The notes under the pieces were generated by a model. It ran no database searches, was not told the origin of the DNA, and saw nothing but the letters and a program-made list of their open reading frames with translations. DNA of 64,000 nt from CAVVKW01 sp963761705 (GTDB lineage Bacteria; Verrucomicrobiota; Verrucomicrobiia; Chthoniobacterales; JAATET01): contig CAVXHK010000001.1 of assembly GCA_963761705.1 (NCBI GenBank), positions 1,302,001 to 1,366,000 on the forward strand. Reading direction: 5' to 3'. The position numbers and the translations under genes were made by a program. Shown piece after piece: positions 9,018 through 21,869 of the stretch (the stretch's first letter is position 1; the number at the start of each line of letters is the position of its first letter).

Positions 9018-9090
9018 GGCTGGATAGCTCAGTTGGTAGAGCAGAGGATTGAAAATCCTCGTGTCGGGGGTTCGATTCCCTCTCCAGCCA
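9018..9090 (+). tRNA. tRNA-Phe (GAA)
   Basis: A complete 73-base cloverleaf. The acceptor stem GGCTGGA pairs with TCCAGCC; the D arm is GCTC/GAGC; the anticodon stem GAGGA/TCCTC encloses the loop TTGAAAA, giving anticodon GAA; the T arm is GGGGG-TTCGATT-CCCTC. Discriminator base A. The 3' CCA is not fully encoded, since the next bases are CCT. A short T-run (CCTTTTTAGG) follows and may terminate the transcript. Confidence 0.97.
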
Positions 9091-9095
9091 CCTTT

Positions 9096-9944
9096 TTAGG
9101 AGCCTTGGTTTTCACTTCGCTGGGGTTCGGTTTTTCGTAGCCACTTCCAGATCTCTGGCCAGTCGGCGAGGAGTCGCTCGGTCTCGTTATGGTGGGCGTT
9201 GGGGATGAGCCAGAGGCGCTTTTTGCCGGGGTAGCTCCCGTAGAGGGTCTGGCCGAGCTTCGCGGGAACGGTGCGGTCGTCGGCGGCGAGGATGAAGGCA
9301 GTGGGGCCGGGGAAGTTCTTCAGATTGTCGACCGAATTGAAGCGGTGGCGGATGAGGAGCGGGACCGGGAGCCAGGGGTAGTGGACGTTGGCGGCGTGGG
9401 CAAGCGAGTCGAAGGGAGTGACGAGGATGAGGGCATCGATGGCGGCGGGGCGGGCGTGGGCAGCGGCGCTGGCGACGCCGGAGCCGAGGGATTGGCCGAG
9501 GAGGGTGAGGCGGCGGGCGGGGTCGGCGGCGAGGGTGTCGACGGCTTCGACGGCGGCGGCGGTGAGACTTGTCTCGGAGGGGGTGCCGGGCCGGGCGCCG
9601 TAGCCGGGGTATTCGAGGAGAAAGACTTTTGGTGGATTCGACCCATCGGCGGCGGTGGTGGAGTAGGCGAAGTAGTTGCGGTGGAGGGCGTAGCCGCCGT
9701 TGCCGTGACAGATGAGGAGGGCGTCGGTGGGGTTGCCGGTCGTGGATTGCCAGCCGATGCGGTCGCCCTCGGAGTTGACCCACGGCTTGAAGCCGCTGGC
9801 GCGGGCTTCGGGATCGAGTTGCGTCTCGGTCGCTTGGCGAGGGAAGAAGATGAGCCGGTCTTGCTGAAAGTACAGGAAGCCGCAAATGGCGACGTAGCCT
9901 CCGACGAGGATGAGCGCGAGAGAGATCATGAGACGGCGGAGCAT
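9096..9944 (-). CDS. Alpha/beta hydrolase, membrane-anchored (BEM46/YfhR type)
   Basis: A 282-residue protein with an N-terminal membrane helix (LRRLMISLALILVGGYVAICGFLYF), then the FQQDRLIFFPR motif typical of the BEM46-like family. The catalytic serine lies in GQSLGSG; the Asp and His of the triad are probably in AADDRTVPAK and PNAHHNET near the C-terminus. The oxyanion-hole region reads ICHGNGGYALHR. Substrates of this family are not established; esterase or peptidase activity is usual. I take the ATG at 9944 because the anchor begins there; the open frame upstream overlaps the divergent gene. Confidence 0.85.
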   Translation of the reverse strand: MLRRLMISLALILVGGYVAICGFLYFQQDRLIFFPRQATETQLDPEARASGFKPWVNSEGDRIGWQSTTGNPTDALLICHGNGGYALHRNYFAYSTTAADGSNPPKVFLLEYPGYGARPGTPSETSLTAAAVEAVDTLAADPARRLTLLGQSLGSGVASAAAHARPAAIDALILVTPFDSLAHAANVHYPWLPVPLLIRHRFNSVDNLKNFPGPTAFILAADDRTVPAKLGQTLYGSYPGKKRLWLIPNAHHNETERLLADWPEIWKWLRKTEPQRSENQGS

Positions 9945-10009
9945 GGGAAAGGGTGACGAAATTAGATAACGAATCGACGGGAACGCTGAAAGTCGGAAGG
10001 GTCGCGGAC

Positions 10010-10921
10010 ATGGCTGGGAAACGGAGAACGGCGTCATCGGCGACGCGGGATCGGTCGGGATGGTGGCTGGTCTGCGTTCACGATGAGTCGGCTCGCGCTT
10101 TGGAGCTGCTGGCTTACCGGGCGCTCGAGCGCGAGGTGGGAAGGCTGCGCGCGGGATTGGACGGCTTCGAGAAGCGGGACGTGTCGGCTTTTGCGGAATG
10201 GGAGGACCGCACGTTTCGCGCTACGTTGACCAGGATCGGAGAGCTGGAGAGCGGAATCAGCGAGCAGCTCCGGCTGCTTGAGAAGATCGCCGACGAGGCG
10301 CGGTGCTCCGGGTGTTCGCGGGTGACGGCGTATCGGCGAGTCATGGATGGTGCGGGCACCCCATCAAGCGAAGAGGCGGTGGAAGATCGCGATACCTCGC
10401 CGGATGAGAAACGGGCGCAGAGCGACGGCGGATGGAGAGGCCAATCGTTGGCGGCGCCGACGGATCGGCGCGTAAAAGCGCTCTATCGACAGCTGGTTCG
10501 GCAGCTTCACCCGGATGGGAAAGCGACCTTCGGCGCTCGGGAAAGGGATCTGTGGCACGAGGTGCAGGCAGCTTATCAGGATCGAGATCTAGAACGGCTC
10601 GTGGCGCTCGCGGGTCGGGTCGAACTGGTCAACGGTGGTGACTCCGAGGGATTGCCTTTGGGAACGCTGCGCCGAATGACCGCTGACTTGGGTCGGGATC
10701 TGCTGGCGCTCAAAGTGAAGACGACGCAGGCGAAGCGGCAGCTTGCGTGGGGGTTTCGGAGGCTGACGAAGCGAAAAGGAATCGAAGCGACGAGACGGGT
10801 GCAACTGGAGCGGAGAGAGGCGGAAACGCGGGAGGAGTTCCGCTTGGTGGCGGCGGAGTTGGATGTCCTCGCGCGGCGGGCTGAGCGGGGGAAGCGGCCG
10901 AGTCGGCGGGCGGGGCGGTGA
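10010..10921 (+). CDS. J-domain-like protein with coiled coil
   Basis: A 303-residue, Arg- and Glu-rich soluble protein. An N-terminal helical region contains CSGCS; a short module at about residues 155-200 contains ALYRQLVRQLHPDGK, i.e. the HPD motif after helix II of a J domain, and AAYQDRDLERL as the following helix. The rest is predicted coiled coil with a very basic tail. J domains stimulate DnaK ATPase; here the domain is isolated and atypical, so it is probably a specialised co-chaperone. An ATG at 9953 is in frame, but the ATG at 10010 has GGAAGG nine bases upstream and leaves room for a divergent promoter. Confidence 0.65.
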   Translation: MAGKRRTASSATRDRSGWWLVCVHDESARALELLAYRALEREVGRLRAGLDGFEKRDVSAFAEWEDRTFRATLTRIGELESGISEQLRLLEKIADEARCSGCSRVTAYRRVMDGAGTPSSEEAVEDRDTSPDEKRAQSDGGWRGQSLAAPTDRRVKALYRQLVRQLHPDGKATFGARERDLWHEVQAAYQDRDLERLVALAGRVELVNGGDSEGLPLGTLRRMTADLGRDLLALKVKTTQAKRQLAWGFRRLTKRKGIEATRRVQLERREAETREEFRLVAAELDVLARRAERGKRPSRRAGR

Positions 10922-10962
10922 TTTTTTTGCCGATTTAATCCCGCGGAGGGTGCGAGAAATTT

Positions 10963-12981
10963 TCAGAATGCCAAGCCGACGGTGAAGTGGATCGCGCCGA
11001 TGGCTTCGCCGGAGCGCGGGGCCGGATTGAGAGCGGCGTCGAGGCGGATGGGGCCGATGGGGAGGTCGTAGCGAAGGCCGGCTCCGATGCCGGTGCGGAG
11101 GATTCCAAACTCGGAAGAGGTCTGCCCGACGCTGCCGGCGTCGACGAAGACGGCGGCCTTGAGCGAGTCGACGATGGGGACGACGTATTCCAGGTTGAAG
11201 ACCGTGTAGGTCTGGCCGCCGGTCGGGTAGCCGTTGTTGTGGGGACCGAGTTCGCGGTCGGCGAAACTGCGGACGGAGGAAGCCCCGCCGTTGAAGAAGC
11301 GTTCGTCGATGGGGACGGACGAGTTGCCTTCGGTCGGGATCATGATTCCGCCGCGGGCACCGAAGGCGAGGAGGGTGTTGCCGAGGGGGAGGTAATAGGC
11401 CGCGCGGGCGGCGAAACGGGCGAAACTGACCTCGCTGCCGAGGGCGCGGGTGGCGAAGTCGGCGGTGGTGCCGAGGACGAAGCCCTGGTCGGGGTTGAGC
11501 GGATTGTCGCGGGTATCGTAGACGGAGGTGAGCCCGATGCTGTTGGCGAGGTAGGGAGTGCGCCCGATGAGATTGTCGCTGATGCCCTCGGCTTCGACGG
11601 AGACGCCTTTGGCGAGGAGGAAGACCGAGGCGGTGAGCCGGGGGGTGAGTGTCCAGGTGAGTTCGGGGCGGAGGGCGAGTTCGCTCTTCGTGTAGCCTTC
11701 GAGGCGGCGGTTGAGGACGGTCGCTCGGAAAGTGAGCGCGAGGTCGTCCCGGTCGAGGAACCACGGGTCTTCGAGGGTGAGGTCGGCTCCGAAGGTGCGT
11801 TGGGTCGCGTCGATGGAGGCGGTGAAGGAGCGACCCGTGCCGAAGAGGTTGCGCTCGACGAAGCGGATGCCACCGCCCGCGCCTTCGAAGGTGCCGTAGC
11901 CGAGAGAGAAGCCGACCTCTCGACTCGGGGCGGGTTCGTATTCGATGGCGAGATCGACTTCGTTGGTTGTGGGATCGGGAAGTTGGCGGAGGCGGAGTTG
12001 GTCGTAGAGGCCGGTGCCGAGCTGGCGTTGGAAGCGGGTGTTGAGGGCTGCGGGATCGTAGGGGCGATCGGTGAGGGAGGCGAAGCGACGGCGAACGAAG
12101 CGGGGTGGGAGGCTGGGGTCGCCGGGCGGGTGATCGGCGGTGACGGTGCCGAAGCGGAAGGGTGGACCTGGCGTGACCTGGATGGTGACGGGGACCTCCT
12201 CTGCGAGGATGGGTTGACGCGATTTCGCCCGGATGGAAATTGCGGGTCCTCGCCGTGCGGTGGCTTTTGCCTGGTAGTGGCCGGCTTTTTGAAATTCGTA
12301 GGCGACCCTTTCCTCGATGAGACGGAGGCGGTTTGAGCTGTAGGGTTGGGTGGTGAGGTCGGCGAGCGATTCGCGGAGAGTTGCGATGGGAACGGCGCTG
12401 CTGCCGACGATGGCGATCGGGCCGAAGGTGTAAGGGGGACCTTCGGAGATGGTGACGGTGGCGCTGGCGTCGGTTCGGTCGTTGGAGAGGGCGACGGTCG
12501 GGGTGGTGATCTCGACGTCGAGGTAGCCGTCGGAGAGGTAGAGGTCGCGGAGGCGATCGACGCCTTCCGCCAGTTTGTCGGGAACGTAGGGGAGGTCGTC
12601 GCCGGTGACGTTCTCGCGGGTGGGGCCGAGGAGGAAGTCGGCGAGTTTTTTTTCGTCGTAGGCGGTGGCGCCGAGGAAGGTCGTTGTGGTGAGCTGCGTG
12701 CGAGGGCCTTCGGTGATGTCGAGGGTCAGGGTGTCGGCGGTGATCTGCGGGGTGACCGTGGCTTCGGTGAAGCCATTGTCTAGGTAGGTGAGTCCGGTGA
12801 AGTAGCTGAGGTCGTCGGCGCGGGCGGGGGTGACGCCGGTGGATTCGATCTGGGCGATTTGTCCGGCGACTTTTTCGCGGAGGGACGCGGTGGGGAGTTT
12901 TTCGTTGCCGACAAACTGAACGGTGGCGGCGTGGGCTTCGAACGTCAGGACGACGAGTGCGGTGAAGACGCGGTGGTTCAT
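10963..12981 (-). CDS. tamA: Outer-membrane assembly protein, Omp85/TamA family
   Basis: A 672-residue outer-membrane protein with an N-terminal signal (ends near AHA), about three POTRA domains (residues 20-310, e.g. VQFVGNEKLPTASLREKV and GPPYTFGPIAIVGSSAVP) and a C-terminal 16-strand barrel of the D15/surface antigen type ending in Phe. The GTGRSFTASIDATQRTFG and SVPIDERFFNGGASSVRSF segments match the conserved barrel motifs, the latter covering the lid-loop region. With TamB it helps insert certain outer-membrane proteins and lipids. It overlaps the upstream tamB stop by four bases (ATGA), so the pair forms one operon. Confidence 0.88.
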   Translation of the reverse strand: MNHRVFTALVVLTFEAHAATVQFVGNEKLPTASLREKVAGQIAQIESTGVTPARADDLSYFTGLTYLDNGFTEATVTPQITADTLTLDITEGPRTQLTTTTFLGATAYDEKKLADFLLGPTRENVTGDDLPYVPDKLAEGVDRLRDLYLSDGYLDVEITTPTVALSNDRTDASATVTISEGPPYTFGPIAIVGSSAVPIATLRESLADLTTQPYSSNRLRLIEERVAYEFQKAGHYQAKATARRGPAISIRAKSRQPILAEEVPVTIQVTPGPPFRFGTVTADHPPGDPSLPPRFVRRRFASLTDRPYDPAALNTRFQRQLGTGLYDQLRLRQLPDPTTNEVDLAIEYEPAPSREVGFSLGYGTFEGAGGGIRFVERNLFGTGRSFTASIDATQRTFGADLTLEDPWFLDRDDLALTFRATVLNRRLEGYTKSELALRPELTWTLTPRLTASVFLLAKGVSVEAEGISDNLIGRTPYLANSIGLTSVYDTRDNPLNPDQGFVLGTTADFATRALGSEVSFARFAARAAYYLPLGNTLLAFGARGGIMIPTEGNSSVPIDERFFNGGASSVRSFADRELGPHNNGYPTGGQTYTVFNLEYVVPIVDSLKAAVFVDAGSVGQTSSEFGILRTGIGAGLRYDLPIGPIRLDAALNPAPRSGEAIGAIHFTVGLAF

Positions 12982-15900
12982 TTGAGCCGGAGGACGTAAC
13001 GCAGGCGGCCGCGGAAGTCGCCGTTGACATCGAGGTCGCCGATGAGGTGGAAGGCGGGGGTGAGTCGGTAACGGGCGGAGAGGCTTTGTTTGCCGGTCTT
13101 GGGGTCGATGGCGCCGACTTCGAGATCGAATTTGTCACGGAAACTGTCCGTTTCGCCGGGTTTGGCGGGGAAGAATCTCTGGTAGAGCTGTTGGAGAAGG
13201 AGGAGGGCGGCGCGTCCGGCGATGACGTCGGTGCCGCCCGTGAGTTCCTTGGCGGTTGCGCCGGTGGAGAGGAGGGCGACGATGTCCTCGGGGGGGAGCG
13301 GGGGGTTGCTGGTGAAGGTGACTTCGGGGTCGTTGGCGGTGCCAGAAATGAGAACGGTGATCACGTAGTCGCGGATCTCGGAGCGTCCGCGGAGATTGAG
13401 AACGGGGTCGAGCGGATCGGCGGGGTTGAAGTAAACGCTGCCATTGGCGATATCCAGGGTGCTGAACGGCAGGGTGAGGATGAGGTCCTCGACGTTCGCG
13501 CTGCCTTCGAGGCGTGGCGCGAGGCCGGTGCCGGTGAGGCGGAGATCGGCGGTTGCGCGGCCATTCGCGAGGTTGCCGCGGATGAGGAAGGGCGAGTCGG
13601 TGCCAATGGTGACGTCGAATTGCCAATCGCGGATCGGTGGGTTGGGGAAACTGAGGCGGGGCGGATCAGCGGACGGGGCTTGGGGGGCTTTGCGTTTGCC
13701 GGGTTGGCCGAAGGGGAGAACGACGATCTGCTTGAAGAGGCGGCTGTCGATGAGACCGAGGTGGCCCGAGAGTTTGGCGGAGTCGGGCGGGCCGGTGAGC
13801 GTGAGGTTGGCGTTCGCTCGCGCGAGGAGGTCGGGGCTGCGGGCGAGGAGGAGGGATTGCCCGTCGAAGGTGAAGTCCAGCTGAGGAGATTCCGGGTCGG
13901 TCAGATCGGCGAAGCCGGTGAGGGTGATCTGACCGCCGGAGACGTTACCGGTGAAGTTCCGGATGGCGATCTTTTCGCGGGAGAGATCGAGGCGGGCGTC
14001 GACATTGGTGACTTCGGGAAGTTCGTCGGCGGCGAGAGCGAGGCGCTTGATCTGCAGGGTGGCGGCGCCGGTGGGCACGGGTTTCTGGAGGGTTCCGCCG
14101 ACTTCGATGCGGGCGGAGGCGTTGCCTTCGACGAAGCTGATGGCCGGTGCGAAGGTCGGGATCAAGGCGAGATCAATCCCGGGGACGCCGATGCGGAGAT
14201 TGATGGGCGTGTCGGGATCGAGGGGTTCGCCGGGAATGAAGGGGAAGCTGCCATTGATGGTGACGGGTTCGAGGCGGCGTTGTTGAAAGGTGGCGGCGAG
14301 ACGGGCGTCGCCTTCGGCGACGGAGAGGCGGAGATCGAGCTGGGCGGGTTCGATCCGGGTGAGTTGCTCCGGCTGGAGGTCGGTGGCCGTGAGGTGAAGG
14401 TCGGCGACGAGGGTCGTGAGGGTGCCCTTGGCGGTGAGGTTGAGTTGGGCGGCACCGAGTAGAGGTGGGGCGGGTTGGTTCGCGATGGCGGCGAGCTGGG
14501 TGACGGTTAGTTCGGGGGTGGAGACGGCGAGATCCAGGGGGCGGTCGCGGGGGATAGGTTGGTCGTTGTTGTTCAAATCAAGGGGGAGGGTGACGTGGCC
14601 GGTGAGGATGCGTTGGCCGCGAAGATCGGCGGTGAGGGTGGGAATGGTGAGTTCGGTCGGGGTGTAGGTGCCGACGGCGGTCGCGTCGAAGTCGGCGATC
14701 TGGTCGGTGCGGGCGTCGGTGAGGGTGAGCGCGAATTCGCCGGAGTGGTTGGTGTTCTCGACTTCACCGGAACCGGACCAGGTGAGCGCAAGCTGGCCGC
14801 CGAGGTTGATGGGGTTGCGTTCGGGAGGGACGAGCGCGGTGAGATCGGCGAGGTCGATGGTGAGTTGGCCGCGGTAGGCGTAGGGGGCGGTGAGGTCGGC
14901 GGTGCCGCTGGCAGTGATGGCGTTGGCGGGGCCGAGGTTGATTTCGAAGGTGCGGACGTTCGCGACGTTGTCGGCGATGGGTGCGTCGATGGTGATGGCG
15001 GGAATGGTGTAGCCTCGAGCGGAAAGGTTCGTGGCGGTGACGTGGAGGCCGCCTTGGAAGGCTTGGTTTTCCCGGTGGATGTCGGCGTCGACTTTCAGGG
15101 AACCGGAGAGGACGGTGCCGCGGGTATCCCGGACGAAGTCCTCAAGGCGGGGGGCGTCGATCTCGAGTTTCAGATCGAGGAGGTCGAGGTTGACCCGGGT
15201 TGGATCGGTGGGGACTTCGTAGCTGCCGACGAGGCGGACGAAATTGCCTTGGTAATTGAGTTCGAGTTTTTCGAGTGCGACGGATTTCTCGGCGGAGCTG
15301 AGTTCGATGATGGCCTCGTCGGCTTCGTAGTTTTGGTAGGTGATCGTGGCGGCGCGTCCGCCGAGACGGGTGGTGAGGTTGGTCGTGATGGGTTCGCTCG
15401 CGCCGGGCGGCGGGAGTTTTTTCGAGAACGTGACGGCGAGGTCGGCGTTGGCGAGGCGAAGGTCCTGGAAGTCGAGTCGGCGGGCTTCGACCTTGAGGTT
15501 GGCGCTGAGGTTGGGGGCGTTGTAATCGAGTCGACCGGAGCCGGTGATGGTGCCTAGGGCGAGGGGAGCGACGCCGGGGACGAGGGTGGAGAGGTCGGGG
15601 GCGTCAAGGGTGATCGTGCCTGCGTAATTGTCGGGCGGAAGGTTGGCGATGGTGGCTGGAAGGTTCGAGACGAGTTGGCCGGTGAGGGTGTTGACGTCGC
15701 GGCGGAGGTCGCGGAGGTCGATCCGGGCGCGGCCGTCGGCCAGGGTGAAAACGGCAAGGAGATGATCGACGCGGGGTTGGTCGAGCTGGAGGTCGGTGAA
15801 TTCGGCGCGGCCCTCTCCGGTCCACGTGAGGGGGCGGAAGAGTTCGCCTTCGTAGTTGAGGGTCAGATCGGCGATGGTGCCGGTCGGGGCGGGGACGAGG

Positions 15901-16760
15901 TTGAGAAAGGTGCCGACGCGGTCGAGTTCGATGCCGGTGATCTTGAGGCGGAGGCTGGAATGGTTGGTCTCGTAGATATCGTGGATGGCGATGTCGAGGT
16001 GGGCGGTGCCGCCGAAGCCGGAGACGTCGGCGGCCAGGCCGAGACGGCTTTCGGCGAGGTGGGAGGCGTCGAAATTGAACCGATTGATGGTGATCCCGGG
16101 ACCGACGGCGAGGTCGGTGAGGATGAGGTTGCGGTCCGTGAAGGTGGTGCGGCCCTCGAGGTTCTCGAAGGTCGGGGAGCCCGGGGCCTGGAAGCGTCCG
16201 ACGCGGAGGGTGCCGGGGCGGTCGGGGAGGAGAAGGAGAGTGAAGCCGGTGAAGGTAAAGTCGCCGTTGGCGGAGCGGGAGATGAAGCTGAAGTTGGTAA
16301 TCTCGACCCGCTCGGGAAAGAGGAGGGGGAACTTTAAGGTTTCCAGGTTTTGGGGGTTTGAAGTTTTGGGGTTCCGGCGTTTTTGCGGGCGGGGGGTGAA
16401 TTTTGATTGGTCGATCTCCAGGTCAAAGTTGGTGAGGCGAATGGATTTCAGGAGACCCGGGTAGCCATCTTTGACCCAACCGAGGAGGCTGTACTGGAGG
16501 CCGATCTCGCCGATGGTGAGTTTGCGGATCGGGCTGTCGGGGTCCGGGTCGGCGACGACGTTGGTGACGCGAAGGGTCGTAAAGATCGAGCCGCCGAGTT
16601 CGTAAGTGAGGCGGAGTTGCTGGTCCGCGGCGGTGCGGACGAGAAGACGACGGGTGAGTTCGAAGACGAGGGGGCGGTGGAAAGCGAAGAGGGTCGCGAC
16701 GAGTGCGAGGAGGGTAAGGATGGGCCAGCGAAGTCGGCGGAGGAGACGGGGGACGGGCAC
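12978..16760 (-). CDS. tamB: Translocation and assembly module protein TamB (DUF490)
   Basis: A 1260-residue periplasm-spanning protein with one N-terminal membrane helix (LRRLRWPILTLLALVATLFAF). A very long beta-rich, AsmA/TamB-type region contains repeated stretches of short hydrophobic strands and Asn/Thr-rich turns. The C-terminal DUF490 domain (about residues 1050-1260) carries the family ending with GTANDPEVTFTSNPPLPPEDI and LTPAFHLIGDLDVNGDFRGRLRY. Such proteins form a groove that bridges inner and outer membrane and move phospholipid or assist TamA. The length is typical. The gene lies directly before tamA, the standard arrangement. Confidence 0.9.
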   Translation of the reverse strand: MPVPRLLRRLRWPILTLLALVATLFAFHRPLVFELTRRLLVRTAADQQLRLTYELGGSIFTTLRVTNVVADPDPDSPIRKLTIGEIGLQYSLLGWVKDGYPGLLKSIRLTNFDLEIDQSKFTPRPQKRRNPKTSNPQNLETLKFPLLFPERVEITNFSFISRSANGDFTFTGFTLLLLPDRPGTLRVGRFQAPGSPTFENLEGRTTFTDRNLILTDLAVGPGITINRFNFDASHLAESRLGLAADVSGFGGTAHLDIAIHDIYETNHSSLRLKITGIELDRVGTFLNLVPAPTGTIADLTLNYEGELFRPLTWTGEGRAEFTDLQLDQPRVDHLLAVFTLADGRARIDLRDLRRDVNTLTGQLVSNLPATIANLPPDNYAGTITLDAPDLSTLVPGVAPLALGTITGSGRLDYNAPNLSANLKVEARRLDFQDLRLANADLAVTFSKKLPPPGASEPITTNLTTRLGGRAATITYQNYEADEAIIELSSAEKSVALEKLELNYQGNFVRLVGSYEVPTDPTRVNLDLLDLKLEIDAPRLEDFVRDTRGTVLSGSLKVDADIHRENQAFQGGLHVTATNLSARGYTIPAITIDAPIADNVANVRTFEINLGPANAITASGTADLTAPYAYRGQLTIDLADLTALVPPERNPINLGGQLALTWSGSGEVENTNHSGEFALTLTDARTDQIADFDATAVGTYTPTELTIPTLTADLRGQRILTGHVTLPLDLNNNDQPIPRDRPLDLAVSTPELTVTQLAAIANQPAPPLLGAAQLNLTAKGTLTTLVADLHLTATDLQPEQLTRIEPAQLDLRLSVAEGDARLAATFQQRRLEPVTINGSFPFIPGEPLDPDTPINLRIGVPGIDLALIPTFAPAISFVEGNASARIEVGGTLQKPVPTGAATLQIKRLALAADELPEVTNVDARLDLSREKIAIRNFTGNVSGGQITLTGFADLTDPESPQLDFTFDGQSLLLARSPDLLARANANLTLTGPPDSAKLSGHLGLIDSRLFKQIVVLPFGQPGKRKAPQAPSADPPRLSFPNPPIRDWQFDVTIGTDSPFLIRGNLANGRATADLRLTGTGLAPRLEGSANVEDLILTLPFSTLDIANGSVYFNPADPLDPVLNLRGRSEIRDYVITVLISGTANDPEVTFTSNPPLPPEDIVALLSTGATAKELTGGTDVIAGRAALLLLQQLYQRFFPAKPGETDSFRDKFDLEVGAIDPKTGKQSLSARYRLTPAFHLIGDLDVNGDFRGRLRYVLRLK

Positions 16761-16791
16761 GTTTCGGGCTTTTAACGCGTGCTTTTTGGTT

Positions 16792-16818
16792 GGAGCGTCG
16801 ATGGGAAATCATCGCTCC
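16792..16818. other. Hairpin between metH and tamB
   Basis: GGAGCG-TC-GATG pairs with CATCGCTCC across a six-base loop, in the 76-base gap downstream of metH and upstream of tamB. No T-run follows on the minus strand, so it is at best a weak terminator or processing site. Confidence 0.35.
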
Positions 16819-16836
16819 TCGAAAGTGGGCGACGGG

Positions 16837-20553
<3,717 letters not shown>

Positions 20554-20654
20554 ATCAACGTATTAGATTGTATTCATGCGTTCAGGTCGCGCAAGGGGCT
20601 TCTCGGTGAAAAGAGTTGGTGGTGAACGGGGTTGGCACGGTAGGAAGTGGAAGG

Positions 20655-21343
20655 ATGGACGGCGAGAGAAAGGCGGTGATCTGGTCGGAAACGTTGGACC
20701 AGGAAGTCACGTTACGCGTGGGGTTGCCGCCGGGGTATGGAGGTGGGCGACGCTTTCCCGTTGTGGTTTGCTTGAGCGGGGGCTCTTCGAGTCGGCCTGC
20801 GAGTGGGTCGTGACGCTGGCTGGGGAGGGGTCGATGCCGCTGGCGATCGTGGTCGGGGTGGACCCTGGGGTGGGGGGGCGATTCGTGACGGAGGAGCTGG
20901 TCGGATGGATCGACGCGGAATACCTGACCTTGGGGGTGCCCGAGGCGCGGGTGCTGATCGGGTCGGGTTTTGGGGCGCTCGAGGCGGCGCGGTTGGCGTT
21001 GGGAAGGCGGGGACGAGACGGGTCGCCGCCGTTTGGGAAGGTAGCGGGGCTTTCGACGTCGTTCGAGGGGAAGGCTGGTGACCTGCCGGGGGACTGCGAG
21101 GGGCTGCGAGAAATCGAGGAGCTGGACGCTCTGCCGGTCGGAGTGCGGATGTATTTCGACTACGGGACCGTGGCGCTCGACGAGTGCTACGAGCCGTATC
21201 ACGCCGAGCTTGGGTCGCTCCTGCGGGAGCGCGGGTGGCGGGACGGGCGGGAATTTGTGATCGAACGGGTGCCGGGTGGGGCGCAGACGGCGGGGTCGTG
21301 GCGGAAGCGGCTCGGTCCCGCGCTGCGGTGGCTGTGCGGCTGA
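20655..21343 (+). pseudogene. Decayed esterase (alpha/beta hydrolase, esterase-D-like), frameshifted
   Basis: Frame one, from ATG 20655 with a strong GGAAG-type site upstream, gives VIWSETLDQEVTLRVGLPPG and FPVVVCLSGG, the N-terminus of a putative-esterase (Fes/EstD-like) domain, then stops at 20813. The continuation, from LFESACEWVVTLAGEG through ARVLIGSGFGALEAARLAL to the C-terminus, lies in another frame ending at 21343. Adding one base in the G-run near 20779 joins the two smoothly. In addition, the nucleophile elbow reads GSGFG, with Gly where the catalytic Ser should be, so the protein would be inactive even if joined. Both facts support a pseudogene rather than a simple read error. Confidence 0.7.
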
Positions 21344-21805
21344 TCAGCGCTCGTGTTTTTTCGGGATCGGGATGACGAGGACCGGGATCTCGGAGCGCTT
21401 GAGGATGCCGGTGACGACGCTGCCGGCGAAGAGATTGTAGAGTGCTCCGTGGCCGTGCGAGCCGACGAGGATCGTGTCGGCTTGCTGGGTCTCGGCGGTG
21501 TTGACGATTTCTTCGGCGGCAAGACCGATCACGGCGATGGAGTCGGCTTCGAGGCCGTCGGTGCGGGCGGCGGCGACGAGCTTGGCGAGGCGCTCTTTTT
21601 GGGGTTCGGCGTCGAGTTCCATCATCGGCGGCGGGGCGGTCTCGATGACGTCCATGGCCGCTCCGACGGGGACGTAGTTGGCGACGGGTTCGACCACGTG
21701 GACGAAAAAAATCTTGGCGGGGAGGGCTTTCGCGAGGGCGTGAGCTTGGTCGATGACCTTGGTGGAGGCATCGCTGAAATCAACGGCGGCGAGGAGGATT
21801 TTCAT
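21344..21805 (-). CDS. Universal stress protein (UspA family)
   Basis: A 153-residue single-domain Usp protein. It begins MKILLAAVDFSDAS with the conserved Asp after strand one, and ends with the nucleotide-binding signature G-x2-G-x9-G-(S/T) seen as GSHGHGALYNLFAGSV followed by IPVLVIP. The ATP-binding form is therefore likely. Family members modulate survival under starvation, oxidative or energy stress. It converges on the decayed esterase with no gap and is divergent from rarA. Confidence 0.9.
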   Translation of the reverse strand: MKILLAAVDFSDASTKVIDQAHALAKALPAKIFFVHVVEPVANYVPVGAAMDVIETAPPPMMELDAEPQKERLAKLVAAARTDGLEADSIAVIGLAAEEIVNTAETQQADTILVGSHGHGALYNLFAGSVVTGILKRSEIPVLVIPIPKKHER

Positions 21806-21869
21806 GGAATGAGGTTAATTCGGGTTGGAGTGGCTTGCGAGTGAATAGCTGGCCCGCGATGATGGGTGG

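Noticed and set aside
10589..13138. 849-codon minus-strand frame over tamA
   Set aside because: Arg/Pro/His-rich shadow of the tamA gene in another frame; no protein-like features.
20554..20654. Possible cobalamin or SAM riboswitch before metH
   Set aside because: The gap is only about 100 bases and contains no B12-box-like or SAM-type core that I can see.
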